Shown: piece by piece, positions 5,401 to 10,499 of the stretch
Layout of the letters: every line of letters begins with the position of its first letter
Position numbering within the stretch: position 1 is the stretch's first letter
Assembly (NCBI GenBank): GCA_046729255.1
Contig: JBKPGF010000009.1
Span: forward strand, 1-10,499
DNA from: PALSA-612 sp046729255
GTDB taxonomy: Bacteria; Actinomycetota; Thermoleophilia; Gaiellales; Gaiellaceae
Length of the DNA: 10,499 nucleotides
Direction: 5' to 3'
Translations under genes and position numbers: made by a program
Notes under the pieces: generated by a model
The model's input: the letters and a program-made list of their open reading frames with translations, nothing else
Told to the model about the DNA's origin: nothing
The model's database searches: none

Positions 5401-5798
5401 TCGGTCGCTCCGTCCGTCACGCGCACGCCGGGGCGGGGGCGGGGTTTGCCGTCGCCGTGCTCGGCGGCGGCCGCCCGCAGGCAGCTCTTGAGATCGAAGA
5501 ACACGAGCCCGGCAGTGGGTTCGGGCTTCGTGACGGCGGCCACCATCCGCTCGTCGTCCCGGACGATGAACAGGCTGCCGTCGGCCGTCGCCGCTTCCAG
5601 CTGCACGAGCCGGCTCTCGCCGTCCGATTGCGCCGTCGCCGCGTCCACGAGCGCGCTGGCAGCCCTGCACAACCGGTCGCTCCGTGCGCCGTCGCCGATC
5701 GTCGACGCGAGTGTCTTCCCATCCACCGTGAGGAGGACGGCGGCCTGGATCTGTGACGAGATCTCCGTCAGGTCCTTCAGCGCCTCGGCCGCGTCCAC
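5397..5798 (-). CDS. Roadblock/LC7 domain protein
   Basis: This protein of about 133 residues fits the Roadblock/LC7 fold: an N-terminal helix (MDAAEALKDLTEIS), strand AAVLLTVDGKTLAST, a helix with RLCRAASALVDAATAQ, then strands LVQLEAATADGSLFIVRDDERMVAAVT and a last helix LKSCLRAAAAEH. Bacterial members such as MglB usually regulate small Ras-like GTPases and form dimers. No GTPase is visible here. The tail after residue 115 is a Pro/Arg-rich disordered-looking stretch. I chose GTG 5798, the only start codon that gives the domain without running into the divergent hairpin region. AGGG lies 8 nt upstream, and TAGGGT could also be a -10 box. It overlaps the membrane peptide gene by 4 nt. Fold call is probable; function is open. 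Confidence 0.8.
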   Translation of the reverse strand: MDAAEALKDLTEISSQIQAAVLLTVDGKTLASTIGDGARSDRLCRAASALVDAATAQSDGESRLVQLEAATADGSLFIVRDDERMVAAVTKPEPTAGLVFFDLKSCLRAAAAEHGDGKPRPRPGVRVTDGATE

Positions 5799-5834
5799 CG
5801 CGCTGACCCTACCACCGGAACCGTGTTTACTTCG

Positions 5835-5879
5835 AGACCTGATGCGAAATCCTCGATCGATCCTCTTCGCATCAGGTCT
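5835..5879. promoter_or_regulatory. Perfect 14-bp inverted repeat over the yihY-type gene start
   Basis: Arms AGACCTGATGCGAA (5835-5848) and TTCGCATCAGGTCT (5866-5879) match perfectly around a 17-nt spacer that contains TCGATCGA. The element lies between the divergent Roadblock and yihY-type genes. AGG at 5874-5876, 7 nt before the yihY ATG, is within the right arm, so on the mRNA a hairpin would hide it. There is no U-run after either arm, which speaks against a terminator. A protein operator for both genes is equally possible. Confidence 0.75.
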
Positions 5880-5883
5880 TTGA

Positions 5884-6708
5884 ATGCGCGTGCGGAAGCG
5901 CGAGCTCTTCACGAAGTTCCAGGCCGACCGCGGGCCGCAGCTCGCCGCGATGATCGCGTACTACGCGCTCCTCTCGTTCGTCCCGCTCATGTTCCTCACC
6001 GTCTCGGTGCTCGGCCTCTTCGGCCGTGTCGACGAGTCCACGTATCTCGTCCGAGAGCTGTCGCAGATGTTTCCCGAAAGCTCGGTGTCGACCATCGTGC
6101 GAGCGGTCAACGAGATCAGAGCCAACGCGACGATCATCGGCCTCGTCGGTCTCGGGCTCCTGCTCTGGTCGTCGCTTGGCCTGTTCGGCGCGCTCGAGTC
6201 GGCGTTCAACATCGTGTACGGTCGCCCCAACCGCTCATTCCTCCGCGGCAAGGCGTTGGCCGCGGCGCTCATGATCGGGTTGCTCGTCGTGCTTTTCGCC
6301 GGACTCGTCGTCGGCTCTTTCGGGCAGACTCAGCTCTCGCGCCACGCTCCCGGGGTCACCGGAAACGGGACCGCAGCGTTGCTCCTTTCCGTGGCCGTCC
6401 AGGCCGCCGCGTCGTTCGCATTTCTCTTCGTCTCGTACTACCTGCTCACGAACGTCCCCCACACGCTGCGTGACGTCTTCCCGGGTGCACTCGCCGCCAC
6501 GGCCGTGCTCACCGCGACCTTCCAGGTGCTGCCGCTGTACCTCGACCTCGCTCAGGACTCGCCCGCGCTGCAGGCGTTCGGCGGCCCGATCATCCTGCTC
6601 GTCTGGCTCTACCTCATGGCGAACGTCATCGTGCTCGGAGCGGAGCTGAACTGGTGGTTCGCGCGCCGGCGCGCGCGGCTGGCCGAAGGCCTACCCGGCC
6701 TGGCGTAG
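5884..6708 (+). CDS. YihY/BrkB family inner-membrane protein
   Basis: This 274-residue integral membrane protein belongs to the YihY/BrkB (UPF0761, once misnamed RNase BN) family, whose function is still not settled. About six spans are visible, near residues 22-46, 83-104, 122-146, 164-188, 197-220 and 233-256. Family-typical strings are LAAMIAYYALLSFVPLMFL near the N-terminus, ALESAFNIVYGRPNRSF (103-119), and the closing FGGPIILLVWLYLMANVIVLGAELN (232-256), followed by a basic tail. ATG 5884 gives the normal N-terminus. It is the only plus-strand gene in the middle of the window and is convergent with rdgB, overlapping it by 18 bp at the 3' ends. Its start region is covered by a strong inverted repeat, suggesting regulation. 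Confidence 0.92.
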   Translation: MRVRKRELFTKFQADRGPQLAAMIAYYALLSFVPLMFLTVSVLGLFGRVDESTYLVRELSQMFPESSVSTIVRAVNEIRANATIIGLVGLGLLLWSSLGLFGALESAFNIVYGRPNRSFLRGKALAAALMIGLLVVLFAGLVVGSFGQTQLSRHAPGVTGNGTAALLLSVAVQAAASFAFLFVSYYLLTNVPHTLRDVFPGALAATAVLTATFQVLPLYLDLAQDSPALQAFGGPIILLVWLYLMANVIVLGAELNWWFARRRARLAEGLPGLA

Positions 6709-7263
6709 AGCCCCTGCCAGGGCCCGCGCCGCGCGAGCCCTGTGGGAGTGCTCGGACTTCCAGTCATCCCCGAGCTCCGCGATCGTTCGCTCCTCGCCGA
6801 CTGGGACGAACACCGGGTCGAAGCCGAAGCCTTCGCCGCCGGCAGGCTCGAGAGCGATCGTGCCCTCTAGCGTGCCCGTGCCACGCGTCCGTCGGCCCCC
6901 GGGGGAGATGGCGACGAGCTCGCAGACGTAGCGCGCAGATCGGTCCGTGGCGGCCGCGACGGCATCCAATGCGCGCTCGACGTGCCGGCCGTCCGCCCAG
7001 CGCGCGGTCTGTACGCCGGGAAGCCCGCCGAGCGCGGCCAGCTCGAGCCCGGAGTCCTCGCCGAGCATCCATTCGTCGGCCGGGCCGACGCGCCGGCCGT
7101 GCTCGGCCTTGGCCCGCGCGTTCTCGACGAACGTCTCGCCCACCTCGGGCGGATAGCCGTCCGTCTCGAGCAGCTCGATCCGCCAGCCCGGCAGCGCCAG
7201 GGCCAGCTCAGCGCGCTTGTGCTCGTTCTGCGAGCACAGCCGCGCGGCTATTCGCGCGCCCAT
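6691..7263 (-). CDS. rdgB: Non-canonical purine NTP pyrophosphatase (RdgB/HAM1)
   Basis: This 190-residue enzyme hydrolyses dITP, ITP and XTP to monophosphates, keeping deaminated purines out of DNA and RNA. Family motifs are SQNEHKRAEL (11-20), in the place of the usual T-x-N-x-x-K-x-x-E; TFVENARAKAEH (44-55); GEDSGLELAALGGLPGVQTARWA (68-90), with the catalytic Asp70; and GFGFDPVFVP (145-154). SHRARAARAL near the C-terminus is also family-typical. ATG 7263 overlaps the end of the mgtC-like gene by 16 nt, and no better start is seen. It is last in the murI - rph cluster; rph and rdgB are next to each other in many bacteria, but here an mgtC-like gene is placed between them. The 3' end overlaps the convergent yihY-type gene by 18 bp, leaving no room for a terminator. 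Confidence 0.95.
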   Translation of the reverse strand: MGARIAARLCSQNEHKRAELALALPGWRIELLETDGYPPEVGETFVENARAKAEHGRRVGPADEWMLGEDSGLELAALGGLPGVQTARWADGRHVERALDAVAAATDRSARYVCELVAISPGGRRTRGTGTLEGTIALEPAGGEGFGFDPVFVPVGEERTIAELGDDWKSEHSHRARAARALAGALRQAG

Positions 7264-7928
7264 CGGACGCCCGACACCTCTTCGAGCTCGCTCAGGCGGA
7301 CGAGCACATCCTCGGACGCTTCGGCGTGCGGGAGCTCGACAACGCATGTGACTCGGCGCCCGTCGCCGGACGCGGAGATCGAGAACGACGTCACGCCGGC
7401 GCCAAGCTCTTCGAGCGCTGCGAGCACCGTCGAGGCCGACCCCCTGGCCTCGAGGTCGACCTGGAGCTCGCGCCGGTGCGGGCGGTCAAGCATCCGTCTC
7501 GACACGAAGCGCAGCGGCCCGAGACCGACGAGCGCGATCGCCGTCGCAATGAGGGCCGCCCAGTAGAAACCGGCCCCGCACGCCATGCCGATCGCGGCCA
7601 CCATCCACAGCGTCGCCGCCGTCGTCAGGCCGCGTACCGTCAGGCCCTGGCGGATGATGGCGCCCGCGCCGATGAAGCCGATGCCGGTGACGATCTGCGC
7701 CGCGATGCGCGTCGGGTCGAACGTGACGCCACTCGCCTGCGAGAAGGTGAAGTCGGTCCACGCATACGCGGAAACGAGCGTGAACAGCGCCGCCCCGACG
7801 GAGACGAGCATGTGCGTCCGGAAGCCCGCCTCGCGCTCACGCAGCTCCCGCTCGATGCCAATGACGCCGCCGAGGACTGCCGCAGCCGCGAGCCGCACGA
7901 GGATCTCCCAGGTCGCGAGGTCAGGCAC
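7248..7928 (-). CDS. MgtC/SapB family membrane protein
   Basis: This 226-residue protein has the MgtC/SapB membrane domain: a span near residues 8-24 leading into GVIGIERELREREAGFRTHMLVSVGAALF, then GIGFIGAGAIIRQGLTVRGLTTAATLW and further spans to about residue 140. A soluble C-terminal domain (about 150-226, HRRELQVDLEARGSASTVLAALEELGAGV) looks like the ACT-like domain of longer MgtC proteins. In Salmonella and Mycobacterium MgtC helps growth at low magnesium and survival in macrophages; most relatives are uncharacterised. GTG 7928 overlaps the rph stop by 8 nt, and the end overlaps rdgB by 16 nt, so all are probably on one message. I see no leader long enough for a magnesium-sensing riboswitch. 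Confidence 0.92.
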   Translation of the reverse strand: MPDLATWEILVRLAAAAVLGGVIGIERELREREAGFRTHMLVSVGAALFTLVSAYAWTDFTFSQASGVTFDPTRIAAQIVTGIGFIGAGAIIRQGLTVRGLTTAATLWMVAAIGMACGAGFYWAALIATAIALVGLGPLRFVSRRMLDRPHRRELQVDLEARGSASTVLAALEELGAGVTSFSISASGDGRRVTCVVELPHAEASEDVLVRLSELEEVSGVRWARE

Positions 7929-8640
7929 GCTCGGTCTCGACCGCGCGATCCTGCTCGCGGCGGATGCGCGCGATCCCGTCCGCCGCCAGGGCCAGCAGCT
8001 CGTCGAGCTCCCCGCGCGAGAACGGCGCGCGCTCCGCCGTCGCCTGGACGTCGACGAACGCGCCCTCTCCGGTCATGACGACGTTGAGATCGACGTCGGC
8101 CTGCGAGTCCTCGGAGTAGTCGAGGTCGAGCAACGGCTCGCCGCCGACGATGCCGACCGACACCGCCGCCACCGAGCCGGGAAGCGCCTTCGACAGCCCG
8201 AAGCGGTCGAGCGCCCGGTGAGCCGCGACCCAGACGCCGCTGATGGCCGCACAGCGCGTCCCGCCGTCCGCCTGGAGCACGTCGCAGTCGAGCCACAACG
8301 TCCGCTCGCCGAGCGCCTCGAAGTCGGCGACGGCGCGGACGGCACGACCGATGAGCCGCTGGATCTCGACGGTGCGGCCCTGTTGGCGGCCCGCGCGTAC
8401 CTCCCGCGCGGTGCGCTCGCCGGTCGAAGCCGGCAGCAGCGAGTACTCGGCGGTCATCCAGCCCTTGCCCTGACCCATGAGCCACCGCGGCACGCGGTCC
8501 TCGACGGACGCGGTGCAGAGCACCTTCGTCTTGCCCTGGACGACGAGCGCGCAGCCGTGCGGCTGCTCGAGGTAGTCAGGAACGATCTCGAACGGCCTGA
8601 GCTGGTCTACCGTGCGGCCGTCGTTACGTGCGCCGCTCAT
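7921..8640 (-). CDS. rph: Ribonuclease PH
   Basis: This 239-residue phosphorolytic 3'-5' exoribonuclease trims the 3' ends of tRNA precursors and some rRNA, working as a hexamer of dimers. Typical features: RNDGRTVDQLRPFEI at the N-terminus, VQGKTKVLCTASVEDRVPRW (34-53), GKGWMTAEYSLLP (58-70), GRTVEIQRLIGRAVRAV (88-104), LDCDVLQADGGTRCAAI (117-133) and LDYSEDSQADVDLNVVMT (173-190). Length matches the usual 235-260. ATG 8640 overlaps the murI stop as ATGA, the classic coupled junction. The gene is intact. Confidence 0.97.
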   Translation of the reverse strand: MSGARNDGRTVDQLRPFEIVPDYLEQPHGCALVVQGKTKVLCTASVEDRVPRWLMGQGKGWMTAEYSLLPASTGERTAREVRAGRQQGRTVEIQRLIGRAVRAVADFEALGERTLWLDCDVLQADGGTRCAAISGVWVAAHRALDRFGLSKALPGSVAAVSVGIVGGEPLLDLDYSEDSQADVDLNVVMTGEGAFVDVQATAERAPFSRGELDELLALAADGIARIRREQDRAVETERA

Positions 8641-9458
8641 GCGGCGACACGCTCGAGGTCGGCGACGGCGACGTGCTGCACCACGTCGATCGGCAGCTGC
8701 AGGAAGCGCGCACCCATCGTTCGGAAGAGCGCCGTGTCGCCCGTGGTGAGGAAGCGGTAGACGCCCTCCCGCTGGCCGCCGTTCTCGATCCCTTTACGGG
8801 CGAGCGTCTCGGCCACCTCGCGCGCCGCCTCCTCGGCCGAGAAGACGAGCGTCACGCCGCGGCCGAGGATTCGTTGGAAGATCGGCCGGATGAGCGGGTA
8901 GTGCGTGCAGCCGAGGATGACCGTGTCGACCTCAGCTTCCTTCAGCGGCTGGGCGTAGCGTCGCACTGCCGCGACGGTCTCCTGGCCGAAGGGGTCGTCG
9001 CTCTCGATGAGCGGCACGAGCTCGGGACAGGCGACGGCGGTGACGATCGCCCCCGCGTCGAGCGTGTGGACAAGCTCTTCGTAGCGGCCACTCGCGACCG
9101 TGGCCTCGGTGGCGAGCAGCCCGATCCGCCGGTTCCGGGTGGTCTGGACGGCCGCGTGCGCCTCGGGGTTGATGACGCCGACGATCGGCACGGACAGCCG
9201 TTCCTGGAGCTCGGGCAGCGCGGCCGACGTCGCCGAGTTGCACGCAGCGACGATGAGCTTCACGCCCTGACCTTCGAGAAAGCCGGCGATCTCTCTGGCG
9301 AAGCGTCGAATCTCCGTGGCGGGTCGTGGCCCGTAGGGCAGCCGTGCGCCGTCGCCGACGTAGACGAAGTCCTCGTGCGGCAGCGTCACGAGGCATTCGT
9401 GGAGAACGGTCAGGCCTCCCATGCCCGAGTCGAAGACGCCGACCGGCCGCTCGTCCAT
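8637..9458 (-). CDS. murI: Glutamate racemase
   Basis: This cofactor-independent 273-residue enzyme converts L-glutamate to D-glutamate for peptidoglycan stem peptides. The two catalytic cysteines are both present, in AACNSATSA (Cys73) and LGCTHYPL (Cys184). The N-terminal VGVFDSGMGGLTVL carries the conserved DSGxGG, and YVGDGARLPYGPRP follows. The gene heads the murI - rph - mgtC-like - rdgB cluster. ATG 9458 has no Shine-Dalgarno sequence, but a near-consensus -10 box sits so that transcription would begin at its A, so a leaderless message is likely. It is divergent from the solute-binding protein gene, with 40 bp between the two starts. Confidence 0.97.
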   Translation of the reverse strand: MDERPVGVFDSGMGGLTVLHECLVTLPHEDFVYVGDGARLPYGPRPATEIRRFAREIAGFLEGQGVKLIVAACNSATSAALPELQERLSVPIVGVINPEAHAAVQTTRNRRIGLLATEATVASGRYEELVHTLDAGAIVTAVACPELVPLIESDDPFGQETVAAVRRYAQPLKEAEVDTVILGCTHYPLIRPIFQRILGRGVTLVFSAEEAAREVAETLARKGIENGGQREGVYRFLTTGDTALFRTMGARFLQLPIDVVQHVAVADLERVAA

Positions 9459-9464
9459 CAGGCG

Positions 9465-9470
9465 ATTGTA
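9465..9470 (-). promoter_or_regulatory. Candidate leaderless -10 box of murI
   Basis: TACAAT on the minus strand is one base from the TATAAT consensus. Exactly six bases separate it from the A of the murI ATG, the spacing expected if transcription starts on that A. No -35 match is seen 17 nt upstream. Confidence 0.5.
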
Positions 9471-9483
9471 CGAACGGGGCCGC

Positions 9484-9489
9484 TACCCT
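9484..9489 (+). promoter_or_regulatory. Candidate -10 box of the solute-binding protein gene
   Basis: TACCCT on the plus strand ends 9 nt before the GTG at 9499, giving a predicted leader of 0-3 nt. There is no Shine-Dalgarno sequence and no -35 match. The box lies within the 40-bp divergent gap shared with murI. Confidence 0.4.
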
Positions 9490-9498
9490 TCTCGCGCC

Positions 9499-10499
9499 GT
9501 GCGCCGCCTACTGCCTCTTCTCATCGCTGTTGTCGCGGTACCCGGTGCGCTCGCGGCAGATCCCGGCATCTCCTCGAGCGAGATCGTCATCGGCGGCACG
9601 GCGCCAATCTCCGGGCCGGAGTCGGCGTACGCCGTCGTCGCCCAGGGCGCAAAGGCGTACTTCGACTACGTGAACGCGAACGGCGGCGTCTTCGGCCGGA
9701 AGATCCGCTACGTCTACCTCGACGACGCGTACGACCCGGCGCAGACGATCAATCAGACGCGGCGGCTCGTCGAGCAGGAGCGGGTGTTCTCGATCTTCAA
9801 CGTCGTGGGCACCGAGCACGTGCTCGCCACGCGCCCGTATCTCAACGAGCTCGGCGTGCCCCAGCTCTTCGTCGGCAGCGGCGCGTCGGCACTCGTTCGC
9901 GATGCCGGCAAGTACCCGTGGACGCTCGGCTATCTCCCGAGCTTCTTCGCCGAAGGCCGCGTCTACGGGCGGCATATCGCCAAGACACGCCCCAACGCCA
10001 CGATCGCCGTCCTCTACGAGGACTCCGACTTCGGCAAGGACCTCCTGGCCGGGTTGCACGCCGGACTGCGGGGGAAGGGCAAGGTCGTCGCCCATCAGGG
10101 GTACGCCGTGACGGAGGCGGACGTCTCCTCCCAGATCGCCGCGCTCCGCGGCTCGAAGGCGAACACGCTCATGATCTTCGCGCTGCCCAAGCAGACGATC
10201 CAGTCCTTCATCGCCGCCGACAAGCTCGGCTGGAGGCCGAAGGTATTCGTCGCTGCGGTGTCGATCGATCCCTGGGTGATGAGCGTCGCCCGGCTGAACA
10301 CGAACAACCGCGCGACCGAGGGCGCGACGTCGCTCGCCTTCCTCAAGGACTCGACGAACAAGCCCAAGTGGGGCAAGGACGCCGGCGTGAAGCTCTACCT
10401 CTCGATCATGAAGCGCTTCTCGAAGGGCGGCGATCCGAACGCCGTCGCGAACATGTACGGGATGGCCGTGGCGCACACGATGGTGGAGGCGCTGAGGAA
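9499..10499 (+). CDS. ABC transporter solute-binding protein, LivK/amide type (cut by window edge)
   Basis: About 333 codons are visible of a type I periplasmic binding protein (branched-chain amino acid, amide or urea type, usually near 400 residues). A signal peptide, MRRLLPLLIAVVAVPGALA, is followed by the hallmark SEIVIGGTAPISGPESAYAVVAQGAKAYFDYVNANGGVFGRKI, then LDDAYDPAQTINQTRRLVEQE, PQLFVGSGASALV, IAVLYEDSDFGKDLLAGL and MIFALPKQTIQSFIAADKLGW. These extracellular proteins deliver a small solute to a LivH/LivM/LivG/LivF-like permease, likely encoded downstream beyond the window. No lipobox cysteine follows the signal peptide, unusual for an actinobacterial binding protein. GTG 9499 was chosen because it gives the exact signal peptide. 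The ligand cannot be told from sequence. Confidence 0.92.
   Translation, partial: MRRLLPLLIAVVAVPGALAADPGISSSEIVIGGTAPISGPESAYAVVAQGAKAYFDYVNANGGVFGRKIRYVYLDDAYDPAQTINQTRRLVEQERVFSIFNVVGTEHVLATRPYLNELGVPQLFVGSGASALVRDAGKYPWTLGYLPSFFAEGRVYGRHIAKTRPNATIAVLYEDSDFGKDLLAGLHAGLRGKGKVVAHQGYAVTEADVSSQIAALRGSKANTLMIFALPKQTIQSFIAADKLGWRPKVFVAAVSIDPWVMSVARLNTNNRATEGATSLAFLKDSTNKPKWGKDAGVKLYLSIMKRFSKGGDPNAVANMYGMAVAHTMVEALR

Noticed and set aside
5835..5879. Reading the perfect inverted repeat as an intrinsic terminator
   Set aside because: Neither strand has a U-run after the stem, the 17-nt loop is large, and both flanking genes start here, so there is no gene end to terminate.
5119..5883. Plus-strand ORF of 254 codons across the pyrE to Roadblock region
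   Set aside because: It crosses three minus-strand genes and their junctions, has a Ser/Arg/Pro-rich product, and ends at the yihY-type start region.
7929..8000. A magnesium-sensing leader before the mgtC-like gene
   Set aside because: The gene starts inside the end of rph, so no leader exists apart from coding sequence.
6654..8078. Long plus-strand ORF of 474 codons opposite rdgB and the mgtC-like gene, and another at 7585-8760 of 391 codons
   Set aside because: They are antisense to clear genes with catalytic motifs. Their sequence is low-complexity Arg/Pro/Ala with no recognisable domain.
9508..10476. Minus-strand ORF of 322 codons opposite the solute-binding protein gene
   Set aside because: The plus-strand frame gives a perfect signal peptide and a binding-protein sequence; the antisense product has no domain and fits a mirror frame.

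Overview
The window is a dense, GC-rich bacterial chromosome segment. It has frequent GTG starts, short or overlapping gene junctions, and candidate TAnnnT -10 boxes placed almost directly on start codons. With a short tail-less HU, a Roadblock/LC7 protein and a LacC/FruK-like PfkB protein, this best suggests a deep-branching actinobacterium, possibly of the Thermoleophilia (Gaiellales/Solirubrobacterales) type. That placement is inference; no rRNA or other marker gene is present.

Layout, left to right. Positions 1-641 (minus) hold the N-terminal part of IMP dehydrogenase (guaB), cut by the window edge. Positions 700-870 hold a 171-nt near-perfect palindrome that folds into one long rod with a conserved-looking internal loop. 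All eight wobble pairs I can place are G·U when read on the plus strand. Positions 867-4186 (minus) form a compact cluster: pyrF, a LysM membrane protein, a secreted D,D-carboxypeptidase, and a PfkB-family protein that lacks key active-site residues. Positions 4219-4626 are the hupB (HU) unit, with its own promoter, strong Shine-Dalgarno sequence and intrinsic terminator. Positions 4623-5798 (minus) carry a Roadblock/LC7 gene, a tiny single-span membrane protein gene and pyrE. Positions 5835-5879 are a perfect 14-bp inverted repeat just before a plus-strand YihY/BrkB membrane protein gene (5884-6708). Positions 6691-9458 (minus) form the cluster murI - rph - mgtC-like - rdgB, with every junction overlapping. 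Positions 9499-10499 (plus) are the start of an ABC-transporter solute-binding protein gene, cut by the right edge.

Most genes are housekeeping: UMP synthesis (pyrE, pyrF), the committed step to GMP (guaB), nucleotide-pool cleaning (rdgB), RNA 3'-end processing (rph), peptidoglycan precursor supply and trimming (murI, the carboxypeptidase, LysM) and nucleoid structure (hupB). The points worth a second look are the structured palindrome at 700-870, the PfkB protein with lost active-site residues, the Roadblock plus membrane-peptide pair, and the hairpin over the yihY start. I see no CRISPR array, tRNA, rRNA, transposase or phage gene. There is no gene-free stretch over 300 bases; the longest is 642-866, mostly filled by the palindrome.
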